A stretch of 64,000 bases of DNA from assembly GCF_029227915.1 (NCBI RefSeq), contig NC_079876.1, positions 22,940,001 to 23,004,000 on the forward strand, written 5' to 3'. This document shows, piece after piece, positions 11,391-19,307 of this stretch (within the stretch, counting starts at the first letter, position 1; each line of letters opens with the position of its first letter). Made by a program: the position numbers and the translations under genes. The notes beneath the pieces are model-generated. The model saw nothing but the letters and a program-made list of their open reading frames with translations, searched no databases and was not told the DNA's origin. This stretch comes from Hydractinia symbiolongicarpus. Lineage: Eukaryota > Cnidaria > Hydrozoa > Anthoathecata > Hydractiniidae.

Positions 11391-12051
11391 CTAAGTAGCG
11401 CTGGCATACTGCGCAGATTGAAGTTTTTTCAAAATTTCATCTTTGGCTTCTTGCCTGCCTTGTGCTAGCAACTCTGCGCGTTCATTATCGTTGATGGATT
11501 TCACAGCTTTTTTCGTTCGTTGTCGAATCTGCTCCTTGAGCACCATATAGCGCTGTTTTTCCTGCATGATCCATGTAAACTCATCGTCTGAAATTATACC
11601 ATCTTGGATCGCTCTGGAAATCTTATCGTATACAGTGTCTAGTTTTGATTCAGCTAGGAGTTTGATGCACTCATGTTTGTGTACCTTATACTGTATCCGT
11701 TTGGAAGCATTCTTCAAACCTACTTGGCCTATGCCCACTGCAAGAGCCGCGGCTTCAAGACCAATTGCTATAGGGGCTCCGAATCCGGTTGCAAGCGTGG
11801 CAATACCTGCTGCGGAGGTGATGACAGTAACAGCAATCATGATCAGCATAGCGAAGCCCCATCCCCCAAAGCTTGAACTTTTTGTAGAGTTTTTCTCTCT
11901 CTTTGATCTCAGACCGCAGGTACTGCTCAATTTCTTCGATCTTTTTTAGTCTGTAGACCTGACTTTCTTGCTCCTGCGGAGCCGCCAGGCGATCAGGCTC
12001 CTGCTCAGGCGCACTTGGCGGCAAAGTTGGGTAAAGCTTCATATCTGCCAT
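11391..12051 (-). pseudogene. membrane/helical Polinton protein, frameshifted
   Basis: Two reading frames together match one protein type common in cnidarian Polintons, as I remember it. The N-terminal frame starts at 12,051 (MADMKLYPTLPP) and runs through EEIEQYLRSEIKEREKLYKK. The second frame takes over near 11,880 with a hydrophobic glycine/alanine segment (about 35 residues, one or two membrane helices). A helical tail follows (KLLAESKLDTVYDKISRAIQ). A frameshift near 11,870-11,885 joins them badly. The N-terminal part contains a copy of the dispersed repeat (peptide DRLAAPQEQE). AATAA stands directly before the ATG. Probably a virion-associated membrane protein; that role is inferred. 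Confidence 0.6.
11966..11994 (+). repeat. dispersed 25-29 bp repeat, copy 1
   Basis: Plus-strand unit TCTTGCTCCTGCGGAGCCGC followed by CAGGCGATC, inside the N-terminal coding part of the gene at 11,391-12,051. It is read on the minus strand as DRLAAPQEQE. Confidence 0.7.
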
Positions 12052-12723
12052 TTATTCTATGAGTAAATGCATCGTAATTCCGACGAACGAAACATTTTTT
12101 TCATGATGATACTCGTCCGTCAGCATGAACTCCAGTCTGTCTGTTGAGCCTTTCAAAGGAAGGTAGATTGGAGTGTCAAAACTCCATGTAATCATGTCTC
12201 CCCATGCGTTTAACTCTTTGGTGGGAAGCAAAGCAAGTATTTTTGATTTCTTCCCATCCAGTAGGCAATCGTCTTTATCCAGCTGGCGGCAAACGAGTCT
12301 TAATCTTTGGTACACGTCAGTTTTGAAGAAGCTGTCATAGTCGCCTTTGGTAAAATACTTTTTTGCAGGGTCGTAGGGTAGCCCCATAAGCTCCTGTAGT
12401 TTTCGATGGATTACTACAGTATACCCGTCACTAACCCTAAGCCTGCATAGTCCGTTCTTTAATACAAACAACTTGATCTTGTCCTGTGCTTGACTGTTGA
12501 CGATGGCCGCGATATCTTCAATCTTGTACAAACCGTTCATTATTTTAATTCGGGTAACAGTCTGATCAGGTCCTACTTTGCGTATTGTAAAATCATTGTC
12601 GCTGTAAAGGTTCAGCCATACGGGCCTGATACTTATTGATTTCAGGGCAATTCTCGTGTCCTGCCCTAGGTAATCGTCAAAAATCGTAGGCTTCTCTATA
12701 TCCGTGACATACAGCTGTCTCAT
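12052..12723 (-). CDS. putative penton-like minor capsid protein
   Basis: An intact 223-residue protein. It opens with a polar segment, then IALKSISIRPVWLNLYSDND and a repeated beta-strand pattern through NGLYKIEDIAAIVN, and ends WSFDTPIYLPL...DRLEFMLTDEY. Length and beta-rich pattern fit the single-jelly-roll penton/minor capsid proteins of Polintons. The assignment rests on this pattern and remembered relatives. Its start codon lies in a perfect 22-bp palindrome shared with the divergent gene at 12,740. It almost abuts the next gene on the same strand (start 12,051). Confidence 0.65.
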   Translation of the reverse strand: MRQLYVTDIEKPTIFDDYLGQDTRIALKSISIRPVWLNLYSDNDFTIRKVGPDQTVTRIKIMNGLYKIEDIAAIVNSQAQDKIKLFVLKNGLCRLRVSDGYTVVIHRKLQELMGLPYDPAKKYFTKGDYDSFFKTDVYQRLRLVCRQLDKDDCLLDGKKSKILALLPTKELNAWGDMITWSFDTPIYLPLKGSTDRLEFMLTDEYHHEKNVSFVGITMHLLIE

Positions 12724-12742
12724 GTTTCTTTAAAGAAACATG
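12721..12742. promoter_or_regulatory. palindrome holding both divergent start codons
   Basis: CATGTTTCTTTAAAGAAACATG is a perfect 22-bp palindrome. Its left CAT is the inverse start codon of the minor capsid gene and its right ATG starts the gene at 12,740. Both transcripts must begin in or across it, so it probably forms part of a two-way promoter. Confidence 0.6.
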
Positions 12743-13615
12743 AACATTTATAGCTATAACCACAAGGCAAAATACAAGTCCAATAGAGGCGAATGGCCTC
12801 TCGGTGTAATTAATCTAGAACATCAAGACCTCTACGTTTCTACAGAATCGCACATTCCCGTGACCTTCTCGATGTTCACGAAATACCCAATAAAAGTCCC
12901 CACTAACCTGTTGAACGACCCCGTAAGTGTAAATTGGACCGGTCATGCTCTTGGCTACTGGAATATACAAGTTAATTTCGCTTGTCATTGCGCTAGCACT
13001 GCTTTGGGTATATCCGCCAAGCACTTGAATGGCTCCGTGCCTCTCATTAACAGTATCTTTAAATTCCACGTCTATTACCACATGCGGCGTATCCTAGCGC
13101 GAATGAAGGTACCCATGCCATACGATGACGGCTTTTCTCAATACGAGAACCCCTACTCTGCATCTGAATATGCCAAGATTTGTCGTGAATATGGTGCCGA
13201 CCCCAATGCCAAATACAAGTTTAAGGCTCTCATGTCCTCGCTCACAAATGGTAGATGGTGGCCGCAAGTAGATGGTGATTGGGCCAAGTTTATCATGCCT
13301 ACGGGCCAAGGTCTGACATCGGAAGGTCTGACGAAGCTTAGCGAGAGTATTCGTGTTTACGTGATTTTACTACTAGGGTCCCAAGCTGATGCCAAGGCAT
13401 CCCTTATAGATTCGGATGCTGAAAATTTCACAGCGAGACAGATACTACTACAGAAATTCGAAGCTATGGTACAACGTGAGGAGAACGTAGGTCATGATAT
13501 CACCGAGTTTCAAAAGGTGCTTCAATATGCCAGGACCCCAGTGAATTTTGCTTTTTGCAACTTTTGCTGCCACTCTGAAAAAGAACGAGACAACCGTGCC
13601 AATAATCCCTGGTAG
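12740..13615 (+). CDS. conserved Polinton protein of unknown function, C-terminus altered
   Basis: A 291-residue frame starting MNIYSYNHKAKYKSN. Central blocks (WTGHALGYWNIQVNFACHC, KFHVYYHMRRILARMKVP, LTKLSESIRVYVILLLGSQA) resemble a protein I remember from other cnidarian Polintons, which is longer. Compared with that memory, this copy seems to lack a middle stretch. Its last 20 or so residues (after YARTPVNFAF) look unrelated, as if the 3' end were replaced. It overlaps tail to tail with the opposing frame (13,448-13,615). Function unknown; a capsid-associated role is possible. Confidence 0.55.
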   Translation: MNIYSYNHKAKYKSNRGEWPLGVINLEHQDLYVSTESHIPVTFSMFTKYPIKVPTNLLNDPVSVNWTGHALGYWNIQVNFACHCASTALGISAKHLNGSVPLINSIFKFHVYYHMRRILARMKVPMPYDDGFSQYENPYSASEYAKICREYGADPNAKYKFKALMSSLTNGRWWPQVDGDWAKFIMPTGQGLTSEGLTKLSESIRVYVILLLGSQADAKASLIDSDAENFTARQILLQKFEAMVQREENVGHDITEFQKVLQYARTPVNFAFCNFCCHSEKERDNRANNPW

Positions 13616-14181
13616 CGCCACACCTGCCTTACCTGCTAGATATTTCAAAAAATTTCCAAGCCTTTCCAGCCGTTTTTGCAAAAAGCCCTTCCCTGCGGCA
13701 CTTCCTGCCGCTGCAGCACCCGCTCCTCCACCACCTGTAACTGCGAGTACGATGGTGGAAATCAGTAGACCAACAGCCGAGACGATGCTCGCTATAGTAA
13801 TTCCTTACTCCTTGAACAAGATTCTAAGCTTTTCAGCCAGAGATTTATCGCCTTCTGCGATTTTCATCAGCGTTTCCTTAATTGCGTTCAGTTGGTTCTG
13901 AGTGTCAGATGATAGTAGACCATGTGCTTCTCGTACTGCTTCCTTTTGATCTTGGAGTCGTTCTAGATCTTCCCTAGCCCTTGCAATATCTTCGTTCCAG
14001 ATAGTTTGCTGTTCCTCTGATACTCCAGGTGTAGCTTTCTTCGTCTCAAGCCTTTTCACCCTGGCTTCTGTTTTGGCGATCTCGCTGTCGTAGAAGATCA
14101 TCTTGCTTTTCAAGTGCTTCAGGTTACCCCTTAGTGTTTGAAGCTCGAGGTTGAGCCCTCTTCTTTCACGCTCTGTGAAGG

Positions 14182-14209
14182 CTTGCTCTTGCTGAGCCGC
14201 TAGGCGATC
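14182..14209 (+). repeat. dispersed repeat, copy 2
   Basis: Plus-strand CTTGCTCTTGCTGAGCCGC followed by TAGGCGATC. It is read on the minus strand as DRLAAQQEQA within the 335-residue coiled-coil protein. Confidence 0.7.
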
Positions 14210-14228
14210 GCTGGCGCCAAAGGGAGTC

Positions 14229-14257
14229 TCTTGCTCCTGCGGAGACGCTAGGCGATC
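14229..14257 (+). repeat. dispersed repeat, copy 3
   Basis: Plus-strand TCTTGCTCCTGCGGAGACGC followed by TAGGCGATC. It is read on the minus strand as DRLASPQEQE, only 19 bases from copy 2. Confidence 0.7.
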
Positions 14258-14324
14258 GATCAGGCTTTCCGTTTCATCAAGGATGTTCTCGAGCAGCGGC
14301 ATTATTTCGATATCATCGGCCTTC

Positions 14325-14353
14325 TCTTGCTCCTGCTGAGCCGCTAGGCGATC
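14325..14353 (+). repeat. dispersed repeat, copy 4
   Basis: Plus-strand TCTTGCTCCTGCTGAGCCGC followed by TAGGCGATC. It is read on the minus strand as DRLAAQQEQE in the same gene as copies 2 and 3. Confidence 0.7.
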
Positions 14354-14845
14354 AACGTAAACAATCTCGTTAAGGAGTTTCTGAGCCATCGCTTTACTAC
14401 CTTTGTTTGGTGTAGTATAGTCGGTAAACCCCATGGCTCGCAAGCGATTTGTACCTAACCTCCTCCGTATCTCGGCAACGCTCCTTAATTCACCATGCCT
14501 TTTCGTGATCTCTATACCATCGAAAAGAAGCTGGTTTCCTCGTGCCTCAAACTCGTTGTAATATCTCGCGATTGGCTGCCCCAGCTCCTCACCAAGGTGT
14601 TCGTAAATATCGTCGACCTTTGATTTTAGTAGCTCTTTCCTCTGCCTTGTCGTGGTGTTTCGTGCTGAGCCGGATTGTTCCTGATCTTGCTGCTGATCTG
14701 GCGCTAGCGTGGAGCTGGCATCAGGCTGGAGCGTACTGAAAGATCCATCCTCGTCTGGAATGTTTTCCTCTGGCGTAAAGTCGTCTCCTTCGTATATTGG
14801 ATTAACCGGCATTTATTTGAAACGAAAATCAGCTAATAATAAAGC

Positions 14846-16129
14846 ATGAGTAACATATTCGGAACTAAGCTCGATCCCTACGCGGAGATTAAAACAATGA
14901 TGGCTATGAAAGGTAAGAAGCAGCGTGTGAAAGTAAGTCATGTGCCTAGTACGATTAATCAGAACGAGGACTTGTATGTTGACATCCCCAACATGGGGCA
15001 GAACGATGTAATTTTTCCAGGCAGTATCAAACTACTTTTCGATCTGGAACTTACGGGAACAAACACGAAGCGCACTATCGTCAGCAATATAGGTAAATCC
15101 TTGGTGCAAAATCTTAGAATCAGCCTGAACGGCAACGAGGTGCAAAATATTAGCGACTACAGGGTGCTCGCTACCTACAAGGTCCTATGGTTGCCCAAGT
15201 TTGATCGGGAAAACAACTTGATCCTAGAGGGGATCAATCCAAATGACGGTACAATCCGCGCCCTACAGGTGAAAGCGACTGATCATGTAGGCACGGATGA
15301 GGAAAGAGCGATCGTCGCAGCTTATGGCAGCAGGTTTTGCGTGCCTATCGGTAAAATGTTTGAATTGACACGAGACTTGCCGTTCTACCAGCCAGGGCTA
15401 CACGATAGGCTGCAATTCGTTATACATTTTGCATCATATGGTGACGTTATCAAAGATGGTGGTACCCCAGCTGTTGGAAATACCGCAGCTAAACCACCAG
15501 ATGCTGCCTACAAGATCACTAATATCGCACTAGAGTTTGACAAGGTAAATAACGAGGGTCTCGCGAGCGCTATGATGTCACGGTATAGTCGTTTGGCGCT
15601 TCCCTATGAAAGGGTACTCCGTAGCAAAGTTGTCACGATGAAAAAGGCTGATACCAGCTACAATTTGCAAATTGATACTCCAGCAAAAAGTTTAAAAGGC
15701 GTCTTATTATTGTTCGTAGATCCGGGGAAAGTGAAGGCTTACTCGGGTGCTAACGAGGTCTTCTACAACCCAAAGATCGAAAAAATCTCGATCACTGTCG
15801 AGGGTGAGCCTAATGAGCTCTACACGCACGCGATGCTCCCGAAAGATCACCTCGAGCAGATCGTAAACTTATTCGGTAGCCACGATTCAAAGGTGACAAT
15901 TGGGCAGTTCTTCACAGAAAGATACGCCCTGTTTGTTGATTTCCGAGCATCACCTGATCATAGTCTCCATGGTTCTGGAAGGCCGTTACAGAGATTGTCA
16001 GACGGTATAACATTGCATATGACAAAGAAAGCAGACGGAACAACGGGGGATATTAAATGCTACGTTTTCCTACTTCAAGATGCTCAGCTGAACATCTTAG
16101 ATGGGCGTTTTCACAGTGTCGAATATTAA
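14846..16129 (+). CDS. putative major capsid protein
   Basis: An intact 427-residue protein, one of the longest undamaged frames of the element. It starts MSNIFGTKLDPYAEIK; two beta-rich halves follow (about 30-200 and 215-425). Recognisable stretches are VPGTI-like FPGSIKLLFDLEL, YGSRFCVPIGKMFEL, FYQPGLHDRLQF, and the C-terminal YVFLLQDAQLNILDGRF. Similar proteins are frequent in cnidarian Polintons. Position beside the minor capsid and ATPase genes, size and beta pattern suggest the double-jelly-roll capsid subunit. The fold is not visible from sequence alone, so the call is an inference. TAATAAAGC precedes the ATG and the divergent neighbour starts 33 bases away. Confidence 0.6.
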   Translation: MSNIFGTKLDPYAEIKTMMAMKGKKQRVKVSHVPSTINQNEDLYVDIPNMGQNDVIFPGSIKLLFDLELTGTNTKRTIVSNIGKSLVQNLRISLNGNEVQNISDYRVLATYKVLWLPKFDRENNLILEGINPNDGTIRALQVKATDHVGTDEERAIVAAYGSRFCVPIGKMFELTRDLPFYQPGLHDRLQFVIHFASYGDVIKDGGTPAVGNTAAKPPDAAYKITNIALEFDKVNNEGLASAMMSRYSRLALPYERVLRSKVVTMKKADTSYNLQIDTPAKSLKGVLLLFVDPGKVKAYSGANEVFYNPKIEKISITVEGEPNELYTHAMLPKDHLEQIVNLFGSHDSKVTIGQFFTERYALFVDFRASPDHSLHGSGRPLQRLSDGITLHMTKKADGTTGDIKCYVFLLQDAQLNILDGRFHSVEY

Positions 16130-16136
16130 AATAAAG

Positions 16137-16649
16137 ATGGCAAGCATATTAGTACTCGCGGGTGGGGCTATAATCAATGCCCTAGCATTCTCGGGGAGTA
16201 ACTATCTGTTCAGTAAGCTGTCAGGCCATGGTGAGGCCGAGCGTAAAAGGCACGACAAGGCAATTGAACAACTTCAAGCTGCTCAAGCACAGTGGGTAAG
16301 AGATCGGCAGGCAAAGATCGATTGGTATAACCATCAACGAGAGCTGAAAAGGCAAGCTGGAGAGAGCTTGAAGGAGCTCGATGAAGGTATGAGAGACTAT
16401 TACATCGTAACGATCGAGAAGGCTCCTAAGTTATCCGACTTCTACACGCCCAGCAAGCAGCAACAAGACGGTGAGCTAACGTTCAACGTTGGATCCTTAG
16501 CCCTCCTTGGTTTTGCAGTGCAACCACCAAGTATCATCATACGTTCACAGCCTTTGTCGAGTCCTATAACAAGGTGCTTGCGGAGAGACTGTTCAAGTCC
16601 CAGGATGCACAAGATTTGGTCACTGATGAGACTAGTACCACATGGGTGA
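16137..16649 (+). CDS. membrane/coiled-coil Polinton protein with altered end
   Basis: The start at 16,137 is preferred. AAAATAAAG precedes it, overlapping the stop of the capsid gene, and the protein opens with a hydrophobic helix (ILVLAGGAIINALAF). A long charged helix follows (AERKRHDKAIEQLQAAQAQW), then LSDFYTPSKQQQDGELTFNV and a second hydrophobic stretch ending near 16,520. From about 16,525 the frame runs through DNA that in another frame codes for integrase. The true C-terminus is therefore probably lost in the deletion that removed the front of the integrase. Likely a membrane-anchored virion protein; function unknown. Confidence 0.55.
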   Translation: MASILVLAGGAIINALAFSGSNYLFSKLSGHGEAERKRHDKAIEQLQAAQAQWVRDRQAKIDWYNHQRELKRQAGESLKELDEGMRDYYIVTIEKAPKLSDFYTPSKQQQDGELTFNVGSLALLGFAVQPPSIIIRSQPLSSPITRCLRRDCSSPRMHKIWSLMRLVPHG

Positions 16650-17047
16650 AACATCTGTACACCATCGTGAAAAGCATGAACAATACCAAGACTGCCATTA
16701 TCGGCATGAAACCTTCAAAAGCGATCAAGATGGATGAGGTACCGCTTACGAAAGATCGCCTGGAGCAAGAAAAGCCTCTACCTAAGGACGGTCTTTACTT
16801 GTACCTGCTACAACCTGGAGAAGAGCACGGTGATGCGAGAAGACGTGCTACTGACGCCTGGTGGAGCAAGAAGACGTATAGACTCGATCGTGCTCTTGCT
16901 GAGCCGCTAGGCGATATCGAGCAGCAACCAAACAACCGTGTGCTATATTACTTGCAAGACGGGCAAGAGCGGAGCTTTGTTTCAGAAGAACTCATGGAAA
17001 TTCCGGAAGATGTTGAAGTACCTCCAGAGCATGTGAAACAATGGTAA
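16525..17047 (+). pseudogene. 3' fragment of the Polinton rve-type integrase
   Basis: The frame reads YHHTFTAFVESYNKVLAERL, matching the region around the last catalytic glutamate of DDE integrases. Then come STTWVKHLYTIVKSMNN, IGMKPSKAIKMDEVPL, and a C-terminal GLYLYLLQPGEEHGDARRRA, RVLYYLQDGQERSFVSEELM and VPPEHV. This is the typical back half of cnidarian Polinton integrases as I remember them. The zinc-binding part and the first two catalytic aspartates are absent; sequence directly upstream belongs to the preceding membrane-protein gene. A dispersed-repeat copy (16,891-16,915) lies inside. A deletion fusing the two genes is inferred. The gene ends convergently with the Bro-N gene. Confidence 0.7.
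16891..16915 (+). repeat. dispersed repeat, copy 5, in a plus-strand gene
   Basis: TGCTCTTGCTGAGCCGCTAG followed by GCGAT, in the same DNA orientation as copies 1-4. The host gene is on the other strand, so it is translated in the opposite sense (ALAEPLGD). Confidence 0.7.
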
Positions 17048-17073
17048 ATTTCTCGAGCCCGAGCCATTTCACA

Positions 17074-17149
17074 GGTTCCCCTGCTACGGGGGAACCGCTC
17101 AGTTGATACCCATAAGCGTAGTTTTTGTAATCTATCAGGGTTACAAAAA
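17074..17149. terminator. two hairpins between convergent genes
   Basis: GGTTCCCC (17,074-17,081) pairs with GGGGAACC (17,089-17,096). TTTTTGTAA (17,122-17,130) pairs with TTACAAAAA (17,141-17,149). They fill the gap between the integrase fragment end (17,047) and the Bro-N gene end (17,156). A role in 3'-end formation is inferred. Confidence 0.45.
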
Positions 17150-17155
17150 AAAATC

Positions 17156-17929
17156 CTAGATCTCGGCAAGCTCCATCAATCTCTGATGTGTATAATTACG
17201 ACCTAATCGAAAGTGCCTTGGACGTTCGGGATTTACTTCAATGCATCCACGCTCTCGGAGCCAGTTGTAATGTACAATGGCATTTGGAGTTTCTGCAAGA
17301 ACGACGAGTTGACCTTTGGGATGATCTGTTAACTTGTTGCGAATCTTTTGCGCTACATAGCCTTGTTGCCCACATATAGCGACATACGGATATTCATCAT
17401 CGTTATTCTTTTGGATTATAACCATCCCGTTATCCTTTCTAGGGTCTTCAAGGCAAGGAACGGCTCGGTTATGTAGTTCTTCAATTTCTTGCTCTTGTAC
17501 GGCTATCGTTCGATCCTTGTACTCCAATTCGTCGTTGAGCAGAGCCAGCGCCGCTTGATTTTCTTCTACAATTCCAGCAAGCTTGCGGACCTCTCGAGGT
17601 AAAACCTCTTCAACAACCCAATCCAAAAATAGTGCTGCTTCAGGTCTGCCACACCTCAAAAGGAAGCAATAAAGGCCTGGCTCCGTCAGTAAAACTGTAT
17701 CTTGCTGGGGGTGGACAGATCTGTCCACCCTCTGGAGGTCAACAACAGCGTCACCTTTCCGTATTTTGTACTTGTTGGGAACAAGTCTCTGAATAGCTTT
17801 TACTCCCGCTTCCCTCTTATAGCCCGCGGCTTTCCAAACATCGGAGGCTACGATGCATTGACCTTTATCCTGAACAGAGAATGATCGCACTTTCTTTCCT
17901 TCAAAGTAATCAACCGTTACAAGAGACAT
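17156..17929 (-). CDS. Bro-N domain protein
   Basis: Starting from the ATG at 17,929 (MSLVTVDYF) the protein has 257 residues; an upstream in-frame ATG near 17,995 would add 22. Residues 1-100 form a Bro-N domain: FEGKKVRSFSVQDKGQCIVA, a Q/R-rich AIQRLVPNKY stretch, then LLTEPGLYCFLLRCGRPEAA and VVEEVLPREVRKL. A helical linker follows (120-155). A C-terminal domain carries YPYVAICGQQGYVAQKIRNK and ETPNAIVHYNWLRERG. Bro-N domains bind DNA in baculoviruses, phages and large DNA viruses and are common accessory genes in Polintons. No lesion is seen. A 20-bp palindrome (GGTGGACAGATCTGTCCACC, 17,709-17,728) lies inside the coding region. Confidence 0.8.
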   Translation of the reverse strand: MSLVTVDYFEGKKVRSFSVQDKGQCIVASDVWKAAGYKREAGVKAIQRLVPNKYKIRKGDAVVDLQRVDRSVHPQQDTVLLTEPGLYCFLLRCGRPEAALFLDWVVEEVLPREVRKLAGIVEENQAALALLNDELEYKDRTIAVQEQEIEELHNRAVPCLEDPRKDNGMVIIQKNNDDEYPYVAICGQQGYVAQKIRNKLTDHPKGQLVVLAETPNAIVHYNWLRERGCIEVNPERPRHFRLGRNYTHQRLMELAEI

Positions 17930-18001
17930 TTTGCTTGTGAGTTTTTTGGAATTCCCGGGATCATGTTGCATGGACGGTGCTCTTTGAAACAACATGTGTA
18001 G

Positions 18002-18028
18002 TTAATGTGAACCTGTGGCTCACATTAA
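18002..18028. terminator. hairpin upstream of the Bro-N gene
   Basis: TTAATGTGA (18,002-18,010) pairs perfectly with TCACATTAA (18,020-18,028). It stands just past the end of the minus-strand gene at 18,055 and before the Bro-N start. Confidence 0.4.
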
Positions 18029-18054
18029 TACTTACCTCGTCCCCAGGGCACCAT

Positions 18055-18270
18055 CTAATGGGACGAAGCCGTCGTGCTATATGCATCTATAAGTGCTCGC
18101 AGTCTACCTCGAATATCGGGGTCTCTTGTATTGCTTTCCATCCACTTGAGTCCCTCGAGAGAGATGAAGATATCGTGGGGATTGCCGTTGTTATTTCTGA
18201 GCTGCTTGCGGGTTTGTTTTAAACGGGCTGGAAGGGATCTGAAAAGACGATTTATCTCCATATTTTTCAT
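18055..18270 (-). CDS. small basic protein of unknown function
   Basis: From ATG 18,270 (MKNMEINRLFRSLPARLKQT) a 71-residue, basic, helix-rich protein ending AYSTTASSH. It is in the same frame as the ATPase tail upstream but separated by a stop. It lacks the AATAAA start motif seen before other genes. No domain recognised. It could be a remnant or a small independent gene. Confidence 0.35.
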   Translation of the reverse strand: MKNMEINRLFRSLPARLKQTRKQLRNNNGNPHDIFISLEGLKWMESNTRDPDIRGRLRALIDAYSTTASSH

Positions 18271-18315
18271 CTTGTAGTTTTGAAATAATTCCAACCAGGT
18301 TGCTTGGGACAGAAC

Positions 18316-18912
18316 TCAAAAAATTTTCCAAGTCCTTGGGTGCTCAAGTCTGATCCAAAGGCAAGCATGCTTGGACTTCTTGAGCTGAGCTTTGATAGTC
18401 TCCCAGTCGCTGATCATGTTTGTTTCCTCGTCGATCAATTTCAAATCCGATCGTTCGTGGGGGTATCACATGAACAACTGCTTTTTTTGCCTTCGAAGGT
18501 TCTTCGGCAAGGCGGTATACGACTGCGTTAGTAGCCAGAGACTGTGTTTGCGATGTCTACCACTGATGGCAAGCTCAAGCAAGGGCTGTCGCTTTTTATC
18601 AAGGCTATCGTCGGCTATCATATCGTCAACGATAAACAACGTCTCTTCGCCCGCCAGCAATGACGACAGTTTTTGGATCCATTCGAACAGCTGCTCCTTG
18701 GGCTCCACCAGAAACACGTAGTCATCCCTCCATAGCGAGGATCTCTCTTGATAGGTCTTGTTCCAGCGGATTGTAGGGCAGAGAATGACAATGTTGTCGA
18801 AATGCTGTCTATACTCGTTCTCAAGCAAATCCAGGACACGCTGCGTCTTGCCACAGCTTGTCGGTCCAGTAAAGATTGCCGTATGCGGCTCCTTGACAAT
18901 GTCTAGAGTCAT
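18316..18912 (-). pseudogene. A32/FtsK-type genome-packaging ATPase, interrupted by a stop
   Basis: The start at 18,912 follows TAAAATAAA. Walker A is GPTSCGKT (about residues 15-22), Walker B is LFIVDDMI (about 92-99), and SGRHRKHSLWLLTQSYTALP is the conserved segment of this family (sensor region). The frame stops at TGA right after KKQLFM. The same frame then continues YPHERSDLKLIDE and LKKSKHACLWIRLEHPRTWK to a second stop at 18,316. Related ATPases are continuous here with tryptophan at the stop position (remembered), which fits TGG to TGA. The ATPase would drive DNA into the capsid. Whether the shortened product works is doubtful. Confidence 0.75.
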
Positions 18913-18972
18913 TTTATTTTAGGTCCTTCGGGTCACTCGTGTTTGCCTTGGGCAGACACAAACCTTGTAGAC

Positions 18973-19224
18973 TTACTTAGGCTTTGGTACGATAGATTCA
19001 GGGATCCAACCTTTGCTGACAGCCATCTCGCGACTGGCCCTGCCTGCTGAGAAGTAGGCTATCATCTTCAGAGCATCGCTGGTATCCATTTTAGTGGAGG
19101 GACTTGTGATGCCTAGGAACCTTTTCCCTGTCATCGCGTAGGCGAAGGTGAAACCGAGATCGACTACGGTCTCGTAGAGCATGTCAAGGACTTCTTTTTG
19201 CTGGGGTGTTACGTTAGAGCTCAT
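18973..19224 (-). CDS. small conserved Polinton protein
   Basis: An 83-residue protein starting at 19,224 (ATAATAA before the ATG), MSSNVTPQQKEVLDMLYETV, with a middle stretch AYAMTGKRFLGITSPSTKMD and end GWIPESIV. Similar small proteins occur beside ATPase genes in cnidarian Polintons, as remembered. No enzymatic motif and no clear membrane helix. Function unknown. Confidence 0.5.
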   Translation of the reverse strand: MSSNVTPQQKEVLDMLYETVVDLGFTFAYAMTGKRFLGITSPSTKMDTSDALKMIAYFSAGRASREMAVSKGWIPESIVPKPK

Positions 19225-19271
19225 TTATTATGTGCTTACCGCATCCTGAAAATGTCGATATGACGCCCTTC

Positions 19272-19297
19272 CGCTGACACGGCCGCTAGGCGATCGC
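19272..19297 (+). repeat. dispersed repeat, copy 6, intergenic
   Basis: CGCTGACACGGCCGCTAGGC followed by GATCGC. The 3' half matches the other copies and the 5' half has diverged. A weaker partial copy (GACGCTAGGCG) follows at about 19,335-19,345 inside the next gene. Confidence 0.5.
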
Positions 19298-19307
19298 GTT
19301 GCGTGGG

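Larger units (their letters stand above)
13448..14812 (-). pseudogene. coiled-coil plus membrane protein split by an in-frame stop
   Basis: From ATG 14,812 (preceded by AAATAA) a 335-residue protein runs to TAA at 13,805-13,807. The same frame then stays open for 118 codons with a hydrophobic helix (about 20 residues), a glycine/alanine-rich hinge and a second hydrophobic segment. Related cnidarian proteins, as remembered, are continuous here with glutamine at the stop position, which fits a CAA to TAA change. The first part has long charged helices around residues 215-310 (coiled coil). Three copies of the dispersed repeat add DRLA-type peptides. The end overlaps the opposing gene, suggesting a deletion joined the two 3' ends. 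Probable virion or membrane-associated protein, role unknown. Confidence 0.6.

Noticed and set aside
11566-11949. Plus-strand frame of 127 codons
   Set aside because: It lies opposite the helical membrane protein, whose family pattern is on the minus strand.
14200-14260. GCGATCGC octamers as cyanobacterial HIP1 or bacterial contamination
   Set aside because: They are part of the longer dispersed repeat inside Polinton genes, and the Polinton is flanked by a target duplication in animal-type DNA.
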